DNA from: JBHICC01 sp046759385 | GTDB taxonomy: Bacteria > Pseudomonadota > Gammaproteobacteria > Acidiferrobacterales > SPGG2 | Direction: 5' to 3' | Assembly (NCBI GenBank): GCA_046759385.1 | Contig: JBHICC010000007.1 | Location: 8,412 to 72,411, forward strand | Length of the DNA stretch: 64,000 nucleotides | Part shown: positions 42,032-50,768 of the stretch, one piece after another | Layout: every line of letters begins with the position of its first letter | Numbering within the stretch: position 1 is the stretch's first letter | The notes under the pieces: model-generated | Database searches by the model: none | Seen by the model: the letters and a program-made list of their open reading frames with translations, nothing else | What the model was told of the DNA's origin: nothing | Position numbers and translations under genes: made by a program

Positions 42032-44515
42032 TTAGACCGCGCGTGCCACTTCTACCTTTTCAAATACTTCGATCTGATCGCTAGATTTGACGTCGTTGTA
42101 GTTCTTCACCCCGATACCGCACTCCAGCCCAGCCTTAACCTCGCTTACGTCTTCCTTGAATCGGCGCAACGATTCAAGCTCGCCTTCAAAGATCACGACG
42201 TTGTCCCGCAGTACCCGGATCGGTAACCCGCGGCGTACGGCGCCCTCAGACACGTAACAGCCTGCAATCGCGCCAAACTTGCGCACACGGAACACATCCC
42301 GGACCTCGGCCAGACCGACGACCTGCTCCTTGACCTGTGGCTCCAGCAGCCCGTTAATCGCCCGCTTGACTTCATCGACCGCATCGTAGATCACGTTGTA
42401 GTAGTGCACGTCCACACCTTCGGCCTCAATCAGTCGCCTCGCCGTGCTGTCTGCGCGTACATTGAAACCAATGATGACGGCTTCAGACGCCATGGCAAGA
42501 TTAACATCCGATTCACTGATGCCACCGACCATACCATGGATCACTTTGACCTTGACCTCCTCGGTGGATAGCCCTTCCAAGGTCTCGATCAAGGCTTCGA
42601 CAGACCCTTGTACGTCGGCCTTGATAAGCAGATTCAGAGTCTGAAAGTCGCCTTCCTTCATCTGCTCGAACACATCGGAAAGCCTAGCCGCTTGCTGGCG
42701 TGCGAGCTTGGTATCCTTGTACTGGCCTTGGCGATAAAGCGCGATCTCACGGGCCTTGCGTTCGCTCTCCACAGCAATGACGTCATCGCCTGCGCTCGGT
42801 ACGCCTGAGAGCCCCTGAATCTCTACCGGGATCGAGGGCCCAGCGCCTTTCACGGACTTGCCGTTCTCATCTAGCATCGCGCGAACACGACCATACTCGG
42901 CACCGGCAAGTACCACCTCGCCCTTGTGCAAGGTCCCGCGTTGCACCAGCACCGTCGCCACTGGCCCCCGGCCCTTGTCCAAACGTGCCTCAACCACCAG
43001 CCCCGCCGCTGGTCCCGCGCTGACCGCTTTCAGTTCAAGCAGCTCGGCCTGCAAGATAATCGCCTCGAGCAGGGCGTCGATCCCTTCACCGGTCTTCGCG
43101 GAGACGTTTACGAATAGCTCCTCGCCACCCCATTGCTCTGGCACCACCTGGTGCTGGGTCAGATCCTGACGCACGCGCTCCGGGTCTGAGTCCGGCTTGT
43201 CAATCTTGTTGACCGCAACCACGATCGGTACGCCAGCGTCGCGCGCATGGTGGATCGCCTCGACGGTCTGCGGCTTTACACCGTCGTCAGCTGCTACCAC
43301 GAGTACCACGAGATCGGTTGATTTCGCTCCGCGTGCCCGCATTGCCGTAAACGCCTCGTGGCCCGGCGTATCGAGGAAGGTGACAGCGCCCTTGGCAACC
43401 CTAACATGATGGGCACCGATGTGTTGCGTAATGCCGCCAGCCTCGCCGCTGGCCACGCGCGTCTTCCGCATATAATCCAACAACGACGTCTTGCCATGAT
43501 CAACGTGCCCCATCACCGTCACCACAGGCGGGCGCGGTTCGGGCTCCGCTTCAATCGCAGCCTCGTGTTCAAGCAGGGCCTCAGGGGTTTTCGGCCGCGC
43601 CTCTTTGACGACATGGCCCATCTCTTCGACAACAATAGTGGCCGTGTCGCGATCCAGTACCTGATTAATCGTCACCATGCTACCCAAACCCATCAGTGCC
43701 TTGATCACCTCCGCCGCCTTTACAGACATCCGCTGAGCGAGCTCGGCAACCGTGATCGTCTCCGGAATGATCACTTCGCGCACAACCGGTTGTGTGGGCT
43801 TCTCGAAGGCGTGCTGGCCGGACAAGGTAGTGACCACGGCCTTTTTGGACACTGGCCTAACTCGGCGCCGGACCTTCTTGCCTTCCGCCATGTGCAACTC
43901 AGCGCGTTCCGGAGGCCCGGCCTCCTTGGGCTTCTCTTGCTCCTCCTTGACCTCTTTTTTCTTGGTACGGGCCGTCACCGCTTCAGGGGGCATCGGCACC
44001 GGCTCAACAACCGAGGACAGCCCTGGCGCAGGCGGCGGGGCGGGCACTTCGGTCTCGACGGGTGATTCAGGCACCTCTACTTGGGTGGCGCTTTCTGGTC
44101 GCGTTTGGGCCGCCGGGACCTCTTCGAGTTGAGGCGCAACCGGTTCCCCTAAGATAGGCGTTGCTCCGGGCTGCGTCGGTTCCGTGGCTGGCGCAACCTG
44201 ATCCATATCAGGGCGTTTGACGAATGTACGCCGCTTTCGTACTTCGACTTGGACGGTTCGCGTGCCGCCCGTGCGTGTGTTCTGTGTGATTTGGCTCGTC
44301 GACTTGCGTTTGACCGAAATTTTCCTTCGCGCCGGTGCCTCTTCTTCGCCACCACGCAGAAAACTGAGCAAGGTCATTTTTTCTTCGTCACTCAGCGCGT
44401 CGCTTGCTTGCTTATCATCAATGCCTGCGGCATTTAACTGGCGCAATAAAGTCTCTGACGGAACGCCGATGCGTTCAGCGAATGCTTTTACTGTCGTCGA
44501 TGCTATCTTGCTCAT
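42032..44515 (-). CDS. infB: Translation initiation factor IF-2
   Basis: IF-2 brings initiator tRNA to the 30S subunit and promotes subunit joining. 827 residues: an N-terminal IF2N module (AFAERIGVPSETLLRQLNAAG), a charged Pro/Glu-rich linker, a second IF2N (ITVAELAQRMSVKAAEVIKAL), then the GTPase with MGHVDHGKTSLL (335-346), DTPGHEAFT and NKIDKPDSD, and C-terminal C1/C2 domains. It overlaps the nusA stop by one base (TAATG). Confidence 0.97.
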   Translation of the reverse strand: MSKIASTTVKAFAERIGVPSETLLRQLNAAGIDDKQASDALSDEEKMTLLSFLRGGEEEAPARRKISVKRKSTSQITQNTRTGGTRTVQVEVRKRRTFVKRPDMDQVAPATEPTQPGATPILGEPVAPQLEEVPAAQTRPESATQVEVPESPVETEVPAPPPAPGLSSVVEPVPMPPEAVTARTKKKEVKEEQEKPKEAGPPERAELHMAEGKKVRRRVRPVSKKAVVTTLSGQHAFEKPTQPVVREVIIPETITVAELAQRMSVKAAEVIKALMGLGSMVTINQVLDRDTATIVVEEMGHVVKEARPKTPEALLEHEAAIEAEPEPRPPVVTVMGHVDHGKTSLLDYMRKTRVASGEAGGITQHIGAHHVRVAKGAVTFLDTPGHEAFTAMRARGAKSTDLVVLVVAADDGVKPQTVEAIHHARDAGVPIVVAVNKIDKPDSDPERVRQDLTQHQVVPEQWGGEELFVNVSAKTGEGIDALLEAIILQAELLELKAVSAGPAAGLVVEARLDKGRGPVATVLVQRGTLHKGEVVLAGAEYGRVRAMLDENGKSVKGAGPSIPVEIQGLSGVPSAGDDVIAVESERKAREIALYRQGQYKDTKLARQQAARLSDVFEQMKEGDFQTLNLLIKADVQGSVEALIETLEGLSTEEVKVKVIHGMVGGISESDVNLAMASEAVIIGFNVRADSTARRLIEAEGVDVHYYNVIYDAVDEVKRAINGLLEPQVKEQVVGLAEVRDVFRVRKFGAIAGCYVSEGAVRRGLPIRVLRDNVVIFEGELESLRRFKEDVSEVKAGLECGIGVKNYNDVKSSDQIEVFEKVEVARAV

Positions 44516-46023
44516 TACTTGCTTGCTTTTTCCTGGTCTTCAAACCAAGGCGCGCGCGCCGTCATGATCAGCTGCTTGACGCGCTCTTCATCTTCAATGC
44601 CGTCGATTTCCATCAACTCATCGACAGACTTCTCAGCCAAGTCTTCGCGGGTCTTGATACCGTGACTCGCTAACACGTGAGCCGTATGTTCATCCATACC
44701 ATCCATCTGCACCAGGTCATCAGCTGGGTCGGAGAGGCTGATTTGCTCTTCCACTGCGATCGCCTTTGTTAACAGAGCATCTCGCGCACGATTGCGTAAC
44801 TCCTCTACCAGCCCCTCATCGAAACCTTCAACGGTCAACAACTCTTGCTTGGGTACATAAGCGACCTCATCGAGATTAGTAAAACCCTCCTGGACCAGAA
44901 TGCTTGCCACTTCCTCATCGACGTCCAGCTGTTGCATGAAAAGCTTGACAGTACCTACGGCCTCGGTATTGCTTTTCTCGCTAGCGGTTTCCTCAGTCAT
45001 GATATTTAGCTCCCAGCCAGTAAGCTCGGTTGCCAGCCGCACATTCTGTCCGCCGCGGCCAATAGCCTGGGAGAGCTGCATCTCATCGACCATCACGTCC
45101 ATGCTTTTCAGCTCTTCATCCACCATGATCGAAATCACTTCGGCTGGTGCCAAGGCGTTAATAACGAACTGCGCTGGATCATCCGCATAGTGGATAATGT
45201 CGACGCGCTCACCAGCAAGCTCATTGGAAACGCTCTGCACGCGCGAGCCGCGCATGCCGACACAGGCCCCGATGGGATCAATACGTGGATCGTTGGTACT
45301 GACCGCGATCTTCGCACGCAGGCCTGGGTCACGTGCTGCCTGATGAATCGTGATCAGTCCCTCGCCTGCTTCCGGTACCTCGAGCTTGAACAGCTCAACC
45401 AATAGCGCCGGCGCGGTCCGACTGAGGAATAGCTGTGGGCCGCGCGGCACTGACTGCACATCCTCAAGATACGCGCGTATACGATCCCCAGGTCGCAAGC
45501 CTTCCCGCGGGATCATCTTAGACTTCGACAGCAACGCCTCCGCGTCGCCGAGGTCAATGATGGCGTCGCCACGCTCCATGCGTTTGACGACACCGGTAAC
45601 CATCTGGTCTTTGCGCTCCCCGTATTGGTTAACAATTTGTTCGCGCTCGGCCTCACGCACCTTTTGCAAGATCACCTGCTTGGCGGCCTGTGCCGCGATG
45701 CGCCCGAAACCCACAGGTTCCAGTGGCGCCTCAACATAGCCGCCTACTTCAATGGCAGGGTCTCGCTTCAGCGCTTCGCTCAAACGCAACTGCCGATCCG
45801 GAAACTCGATCTCCTCCACATCGTCGGGCAGCACCTCCCAGCGGCGGAAGGTGTCGTACTCACCGGTGTCGCGGTGGATAGACACGCGCGCATCAATGTC
45901 GCCCTTGTGGCGCTTGCGCGTCGCCGTTGCCAGAGCGGCCTCAAGTGCCTGAAAAATCACTTGCTTATCGACACCTTTGTCACGTGACAACGCGTCCACC
46001 ATCATCAACATTTCGCTGCCCAT
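44515..46023 (-). CDS. nusA: Transcription termination/antitermination protein NusA
   Basis: NusA binds RNA polymerase and nascent RNA and modulates pausing. 502 residues from the ATG at 46023 (AAGGAAC upstream); a longer frame reaches 46056. N-terminal polymerase-binding domain, S1 domain (GVVKRMERGDAIIDLG), two KH domains (GACVGMRGSRVQSVSNEL and LSQAIGRGGQNVRLA), then two C-terminal acidic HhH repeats (EEVASILVQEGFTNLDEVAYV; MDEHTAHVLASHGIKTREDLA) that in E. coli bind the polymerase alpha subunit. Confidence 0.96.
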   Translation of the reverse strand: MGSEMLMMVDALSRDKGVDKQVIFQALEAALATATRKRHKGDIDARVSIHRDTGEYDTFRRWEVLPDDVEEIEFPDRQLRLSEALKRDPAIEVGGYVEAPLEPVGFGRIAAQAAKQVILQKVREAEREQIVNQYGERKDQMVTGVVKRMERGDAIIDLGDAEALLSKSKMIPREGLRPGDRIRAYLEDVQSVPRGPQLFLSRTAPALLVELFKLEVPEAGEGLITIHQAARDPGLRAKIAVSTNDPRIDPIGACVGMRGSRVQSVSNELAGERVDIIHYADDPAQFVINALAPAEVISIMVDEELKSMDVMVDEMQLSQAIGRGGQNVRLATELTGWELNIMTEETASEKSNTEAVGTVKLFMQQLDVDEEVASILVQEGFTNLDEVAYVPKQELLTVEGFDEGLVEELRNRARDALLTKAIAVEEQISLSDPADDLVQMDGMDEHTAHVLASHGIKTREDLAEKSVDELMEIDGIEDEERVKQLIMTARAPWFEDQEKASK

Positions 46024-46052
46024 AAAACCCGTTCCTTCTGCTTGCCCGGCGC

Positions 46053-46508
46053 TCACAGCCTGGGCACCAATCGTGCTCGTTCAATCCCATCCAAGGCCAG
46101 GTCCAGCTTTCTCTGGCCCACATCGAGGATCACGTGGCCGGCATTCAACCCCACCAGGCATCCGGTGAAGTTCTTCTGCCCGGCGAGCGGCTCTCGCATT
46201 CGCACCTTGATTGTCTGGCCTGCAAACCGCCGGAAATCCTCTGGCTTCACCAGGGGTCGATCCAAACCAGGCGATGACACCTCCAGGGTGTACGGTCCCT
46301 GTAGGCAATTCTCGACATCCAACACTGCGCTCAGTTGCTTACTCACCCAGGCACAATCATCGACGGTGACGCCCCTTGAGCTATCGATATACACACGCAA
46401 TACCGGGTGTCGCACAGAACCCACGAGCTCCACGTGCACCAGTTCGAACCCGAGCCCTTGCACGGTCGGCTCTAGCAAATCCCGCGGTACGGCCCGCCCA
46501 ACGCGCAT
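46053..46508 (-). CDS. rimP: Ribosome maturation factor RimP
   Basis: Needed for 30S assembly. 151 residues with the family start LLEPTVQGLGFELVHVEL, then LRVYIDSSRGVTVDDCAWVSKQLSAVLD and LEVSSPGLDRPL, and a C-terminal SH3-like part. First protein gene of the rimP-nusA-infB-rbfA-truB-rpsO-pnp operon. Start ATG at 46508 with AGGTGG immediately upstream. Confidence 0.96.
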   Translation of the reverse strand: MRVGRAVPRDLLEPTVQGLGFELVHVELVGSVRHPVLRVYIDSSRGVTVDDCAWVSKQLSAVLDVENCLQGPYTLEVSSPGLDRPLVKPEDFRRFAGQTIKVRMREPLAGQKNFTGCLVGLNAGHVILDVGQRKLDLALDGIERARLVPRL

Positions 46509-46526
46509 CCACCTGTCCTAAAACGC

Positions 46527-46551
46527 GAAAGTGGGCCTGCAGCCCACTTTC
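46527..46551 (-). promoter_or_regulatory. Attenuator-like hairpin in the rimP leader
   Basis: Perfect 10-bp stem GAAAGTGGGC / GCCCACTTTC with a five-base loop, followed on the minus strand by GCGTTTT and then, within 19 bases, the rimP start. Similar hairpins are known as the rimP leader motif in Gammaproteobacteria. The short T-run suggests partial termination. Confidence 0.6.
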
Positions 46552-46917
46552 TACATAAGCTTTTGTTGTTCTCGCCCCACCCTTGGAGTCCGAATTATAA
46601 GCGCATTGCCATAAAACTCAATGCGTTGAGGTGATACAGCCTAGTCGCCGCACCGCCTCATTCTCGACGCGCGGTGCGGCGTTGCTACACCGGTTAGGTG
46701 CGAAAAACCCCGCTCTGTACGAGGTCGAAGGCATTACATTGGTAGCCGGGGTTCGATTTTAGCGAAATTTTTAACCCCCCACCTGGTCCGTATCCCGCTA
46801 AGGCAAAACAGTGCGCTGAGTCCGCCATCAAGGAGAACTCGAACACCCTGTCAAAACATCCAGGTATTGGTCGGTAGGCGATCCGGTTAATCGTTCGGAG
46901 AGTGGGGGTTCTTGAAG
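46552..46917 (-). other. Long structured leader between tRNA-fMet and rimP
   Basis: No gene. On the transcript it contains an 11-bp inverted repeat (46646-46656 with 46671-46681, arms CGCCGCACCGC), a small CTCAA/TTGAG hairpin at about 46618-46631, and a weaker GGGGTT/AACCCC pair near 46748-46779. These may be leader structures upstream of the attenuator-like hairpin. Confidence 0.5.
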
Positions 46918-46949
46918 CAAAAATGGCCGGGAGTTACCCCCCCCCGGCC
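46918..46949 (-). terminator. Terminator after tRNA-fMet
   Basis: Stem GGCCGGG/CCCGGCC with a C-rich loop, followed on the minus strand by ATTTTTG. It lies about 33 bases past the tRNA 3' end, so it can end the tRNA transcript or let part read through to rimP, as at E. coli metY. Confidence 0.72.
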
Positions 46950-46981
46950 TTCTGAAGTTAGTCGCTGGCTGCAGTTAGAGA

Positions 46982-47058
<77 letters not shown>

Positions 47059-47071
47059 AAGATGAGCGCGA

Positions 47072-47099
47072 AGTCTACCAACGTGCAGGGCAATTTCAA
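47072..47099 (-). promoter_or_regulatory. Sigma-70 promoter of tRNA-fMet
   Basis: On the minus strand: -35 TTGAAA (47099-47094), 16-base spacer, -10 TAGACT (47077-47072), 13 bases before the tRNA 5' end. It may also supply the rimP operon by read-through. Confidence 0.68.
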
Positions 47100-47145
47100 G
47101 GAGAAACACTGTACTCGAAGGCTGCAGCGCGTGCACAGCCGTTGC

Positions 47146-47910
47146 TCAAGTTGGCCGCAACCCTCGTACCCACCCCGGATTCTCTAGCACCGCCTCGACA
47201 CAGTAAATATTGGCAATCCAGGCCATCAACTGGCCGAATACGCTCACTGTCAGTAGAACCGCGAGCGGTGCATTGTCAGGGAGCAACCACAGGATCACAA
47301 GTGGCACGAACACGAGGAAGGCGAGGAAGCTGGATTTCGTCAGGCGCTGCCAGATCAGCAACAATGCAGCACGTACAGTCGGCAGAACCCGGAAATTATT
47401 CTTCACGAAAACAACCGGCAGCCAGTAAACGAACACAAACGGTGCCAGGAATGCCAACCCTTGAAGCCCCGGCGCCAGGGCCCGGATGATCTGCTCGGTG
47501 GTCTTTCCGGCCGCCGCCCCGATCATCGGGATCAGTGCGCCGAGCGAGTACAACACTACGAGGCCCAGCAACAGTACTTTTAGCCACAGCCACATGAATT
47601 GACTGAACACCTCCTTGCCTCGGTTCAAGGTGTCCATTGCAGAGACTGTCGCGGTCCCCACAGCGAAAGAACGAAAGGTACCGCTCATGACATAGGTGTA
47701 CGCCACCAAAACCACACCGAGCACGAGTACGATCGTGGGGAGGTTCATGCCGGGTTCGTCAGCCGAGGCCGCGGGAACGACCCATTGCATCCACAGGCCG
47801 ACGGCGATCGCTTGCACACTGATCACCAGCCAAACACCGGAACTCAATACCGCACGCACCGTTGCGCGGATGCGGCGTTGGGTTTCTGCGCTCCGCGGTT
47901 GTGCACTCAT
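47146..47910 (-). CDS. Membrane protein of unknown function
   Basis: 254 residues with about six membrane segments (VWLVISVQAIAVGLWMQW; TIVLVLGVVLVAYTYV; LWLKVLLLGLVVLYSLGALI; GLAFLAPFVFVYWLPVVFV; SFLAFLVFVPLVILWLL; LAVLLTVSVFGQLMAWI). No family recognised. The start overlaps the stop of the phosphoesterase gene by four bases, so it is coupled to it, in a tail of genes behind the nuo operon (cysZ, phosphoesterase, this gene). It ends before the tRNA-fMet promoter. Confidence 0.7.
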   Translation of the reverse strand: MSAQPRSAETQRRIRATVRAVLSSGVWLVISVQAIAVGLWMQWVVPAASADEPGMNLPTIVLVLGVVLVAYTYVMSGTFRSFAVGTATVSAMDTLNRGKEVFSQFMWLWLKVLLLGLVVLYSLGALIPMIGAAAGKTTEQIIRALAPGLQGLAFLAPFVFVYWLPVVFVKNNFRVLPTVRAALLLIWQRLTKSSFLAFLVFVPLVILWLLPDNAPLAVLLTVSVFGQLMAWIANIYCVEAVLENPGWVRGLRPT

Positions 47911-48533
47911 GACGTCGCTGCTCGCTTCTGCGGCATGCGCTGACCACCCCGCGTGGACGACGTACGCCCCCCGCGATGCTGATCACGCTCAGGCTGTATC
48001 GAGAATCGAAACGCCTGTACGGTCCATCGGTGCATGCGCGCCTCAATCACCAGGCACGACGGGCCCCCAAAAGTGCGACTGTGGCCAGCAGCGCCCGGAT
48101 TCAGCACCCATGGGAGACGGGATTGGTCACAGACTAACCTATGACTGTGTCCGTAAACAATGGCATGCACCTGCGGAAAATGCTCACGTAGCGATGCGTG
48201 TCGATTCCGCACTGGACCCGTCCGATGTCCGTGCACTACAACAAGGCAACCGCCCGGCAACTCTATCTCAAGCTGGTCAGGCAAGCCTTGAAGCGTATGA
48301 CGCTGTCGATCGGGCCACTTCTGGCTCGTGTCGTTGTTGCCGCGTATGGCCAGCAGCGGCCCATGCCGTGGTCGAAGCTGACGCAGCACCCCGGCGTTGC
48401 CGATGTCGCCGGCGTGGACCGCGTACTCACAACGCGCGATGACATCGACGATGCGCAAATCAACACGTCCATGGGTATCGGACACAATACCGAGACGCAC
48501 AACACCACTACCACTGATATGTTTAGCAATCAT
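47907..48533 (-). CDS. YfcE-like metallophosphoesterase
   Basis: 208 residues. Metallophosphoesterase motifs in order: LGIVSDTHG, HAGDIGN, IRGNNDTS, VVVHGH and YGHSHR, with a final PWVLNPGAAGHSR. Related YfcE/MJ0936 enzymes are manganese-dependent phosphodiesterases of unclear substrate. The last ~45 residues are basic and unlike the family core. It overlaps the downstream membrane-protein gene and follows cysZ by 25 bases. Confidence 0.88.
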   Translation of the reverse strand: MIAKHISGSGVVRLGIVSDTHGRVDLRIVDVIARCEYAVHAGDIGNAGVLRQLRPRHGPLLAIRGNNDTSQKWPDRQRHTLQGLPDQLEIELPGGCLVVVHGHRTGPVRNRHASLREHFPQVHAIVYGHSHRLVCDQSRLPWVLNPGAAGHSRTFGGPSCLVIEARMHRWTVQAFRFSIQPERDQHRGGRTSSTRGGQRMPQKRAATS

Positions 48534-48558
48534 GAGTCACCTGACATCGGCGGCTCCG

Positions 48559-49305
48559 CTAGTGAGCCGCCATCCCGAGCTCCTTGCGATCGATCCAAAG
48601 GGCCGTCGCCGCGGCGACCGAAGCTGGCATCACCGCAAGGTTAATAAATGGAATCAAAGTGGCTGCCATCACAGCGATACCGAAGCTGAGGGTCATGATT
48701 CGGCGTGCGTGTGCCATTCGCCGCACTGCGCGAAATTGAAATCCATGGTTTTCCAGCGGGTAAGCAAGGTATTCCAGTGCAAGCATCCACGCCGTAACAC
48801 CTATCCATACGAACGGCGCAAGAATATTTACCACTGGTATCAGGGTCAACACAATCGGAAACAACAGTATGATAACGAAGTAACGAAACTTGCGTAACTC
48901 GCTCGCCACCGCCGTCGCGACGCCAGCAACCCATCCTCTTGCAGACACCTGCTCCGATGCATGACCGCCAAGGGCGCGTTCCACTCGCGCGGCCAGCAAC
49001 CCGTTGAAGGGCGCCGCAATCAAGTTCGCGATCACCGTAAATGTAAAGAACACGACGAGCGCCGTTGCCAAAGCGAACAATGTCCAAAGAAGCCCGCGCG
49101 CCAACATGGCCCACCAGCTGTCTCCCGTCGGCAGCAGCCAGTCCACCAACACGTCAAATTGACTGACCCCGATTCCGATCAGTCCAGCAAAGACAACAAC
49201 GTTGATGAGTAGTGGAATCAAAAAGAAGCGCCGTAACCCACGACGCGTGATTAAGGCAAAGCCCCGCAGCAGATACCGGGGACCGATGAACAGATCGCTA
49301 ACCAA
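48559..49305 (-). CDS. cysZ: CysZ-like (EI24 domain) sulfate transporter
   Basis: 248 residues with about four long hydrophobic segments. Family marks: LLRGFALITRRGLRRFFLIPLLINV at the start, FTVIANLIAAPFNGLLAARVE and the late FGIAVMAATLIPFINLAVMPASVAAATALW (quoted in parts). CysZ passes sulfate into the cytoplasm for assimilation. It starts two bases after the nuoN stop, so it reads as an extension of the nuo operon; no cys genes are nearby, and sulfate transport is inferred from the family only. Confidence 0.82.
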   Translation of the reverse strand: MVSDLFIGPRYLLRGFALITRRGLRRFFLIPLLINVVVFAGLIGIGVSQFDVLVDWLLPTGDSWWAMLARGLLWTLFALATALVVFFTFTVIANLIAAPFNGLLAARVERALGGHASEQVSARGWVAGVATAVASELRKFRYFVIILLFPIVLTLIPVVNILAPFVWIGVTAWMLALEYLAYPLENHGFQFRAVRRMAHARRIMTLSFGIAVMAATLIPFINLAVMPASVAAATALWIDRKELGMAAH

Positions 49306-49307
49306 GA

Positions 49308-50753
49308 TTAGGACAGGCCCTGTATCGCGCGACCGCAGACGTCAATCAGGGTGCCGACCCATGGCATGATTAATAGCAGCGCTAGGCCATTGCACCCAAT
49401 CAAGAAGCGCATATCGGCAGGGACTCCTATCGGCGTTTTATCCTCGGCATCATCAAAGTACATGAGCTTGATGTCCCGCAGGTAGTAATACGCCCCGATC
49501 ACAGCCAAAAGCACCGCCAATACGGCCAGCCATATCATGTCGGCGTCGATGACCGACTGGATTACTAGTAGCTTGGCATAAAAGCCCACTGTTGGCGGTA
49601 CACCGGCCATCGAGAACATGAGCACCAACATCAGAAACGCGTACCAGGGCTGGCGTTGATTGAGCCCTTTGAAGTCCTCCAGTCGCTCCGCCTCGAACCC
49701 TGCACGAGAAAGCAGGATAATCATACCGAACGATCCGAGCGCCATGATTGAGTAGATAATGACGTAGAACAACGCGGAACTATAGCCGTTGGGGGTGGCA
49801 TTGATAATTCCTAGCAGAAAAAACCCCATGTGGGCAATCGATGAGTACGCGAGCATCCGCTTGATGTTGCTCTGAGCAATCGCCACAACGTTGCCGATCG
49901 CCATTGATAACACGGCTAACACCACAATCATGTCCTGCCATGACACTACGAGATCCTCGAGCCCACCGACCAATAAGCGCATGATAAGGGCGAAACCCGC
50001 CAGTTTCGGCGCCGTCCCGATGTACAAGGTTACCGAGGTCGGTGCGCCATGATATACGTCTGGCAGCCACATATGAAAAGGCACGGCACCTACTTTGAAA
50101 CCAATGCCGACTATCACGAAGACGAGCCCGAAGATCAGCACGACGTCATCGGCGGACATCTTAGCGATTGCCTCCTTAACAAGTGCGATATCGAGACTTC
50201 CTGTGAGCCCGTACAGAATAGACATGCCGTAAAGCAATATGCCTGAAGAGATTGCTCCAAGCACAAAGTATTTCATCGCCGCTTCGGTCGCCTGGGCTGA
50301 ATCACGTTGAAACGCCACCATCGCGTAAAGGCTCAATGACAACAGCTCAAGACCGAGGTACAGGGTGAGAAAATGGCTGGCTGAGGCCATCACCATCATT
50401 CCCACTACACCGAATAGCCCCAGTACAAAATACTCCCCACGATACATATTGCGCGCCCGCAGGTACTCGCGCGAGTAGGCAAAAACGAAAAGCATAATCA
50501 GATAGGTCGCAAGCTTAAGGACATCTGACAAGGCATCGTGGATGAACATGTTGCTGAAGGTCGTTCCTGGCGGAATCGACAGACCGTACAAGCTCAGGGC
50601 CGCTGCCCCAACCAAGGTCAGCTGAGACAGTGCATAAGTAATCATGCGTCGCTCGCTACTCACGAACAGATCGACGCACAGAATTACACATGCCATCGAG
50701 AACACCCAGATCTCGGGCAATGCGGGAAATATGTTTGGTACTTCAACAGTCAT
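49308..50753 (-). CDS. nuoN: NADH-quinone oxidoreductase subunit N
   Basis: 481 residues, about 14 membrane helices. Antiporter-like proton-channel subunit of complex I. Family marks: FLTLYLGLELLSLSLYAMVA, GFKVGAVPFHMWLPDVYHGAPT, MLAYSSIAHMGFFLLG. The glutamate of the first motif and the lysine of GFKVGAVPFH are the usual proton-path residues. Last nuo gene, 15 bases after nuoM. Confidence 0.97.
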   Translation of the reverse strand: MTVEVPNIFPALPEIWVFSMACVILCVDLFVSSERRMITYALSQLTLVGAAALSLYGLSIPPGTTFSNMFIHDALSDVLKLATYLIMLFVFAYSREYLRARNMYRGEYFVLGLFGVVGMMVMASASHFLTLYLGLELLSLSLYAMVAFQRDSAQATEAAMKYFVLGAISSGILLYGMSILYGLTGSLDIALVKEAIAKMSADDVVLIFGLVFVIVGIGFKVGAVPFHMWLPDVYHGAPTSVTLYIGTAPKLAGFALIMRLLVGGLEDLVVSWQDMIVVLAVLSMAIGNVVAIAQSNIKRMLAYSSIAHMGFFLLGIINATPNGYSSALFYVIIYSIMALGSFGMIILLSRAGFEAERLEDFKGLNQRQPWYAFLMLVLMFSMAGVPPTVGFYAKLLVIQSVIDADMIWLAVLAVLLAVIGAYYYLRDIKLMYFDDAEDKTPIGVPADMRFLIGCNGLALLLIMPWVGTLIDVCGRAIQGLS

Positions 50754-50768
50754 CGCTACACCGCGTCT

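Noticed and set aside
43358..44065. Long plus-strand open frame of 235 codons
   Set aside because: Lies wholly antisense to infB; composition (His/Arg rich) is that of a shadow frame.
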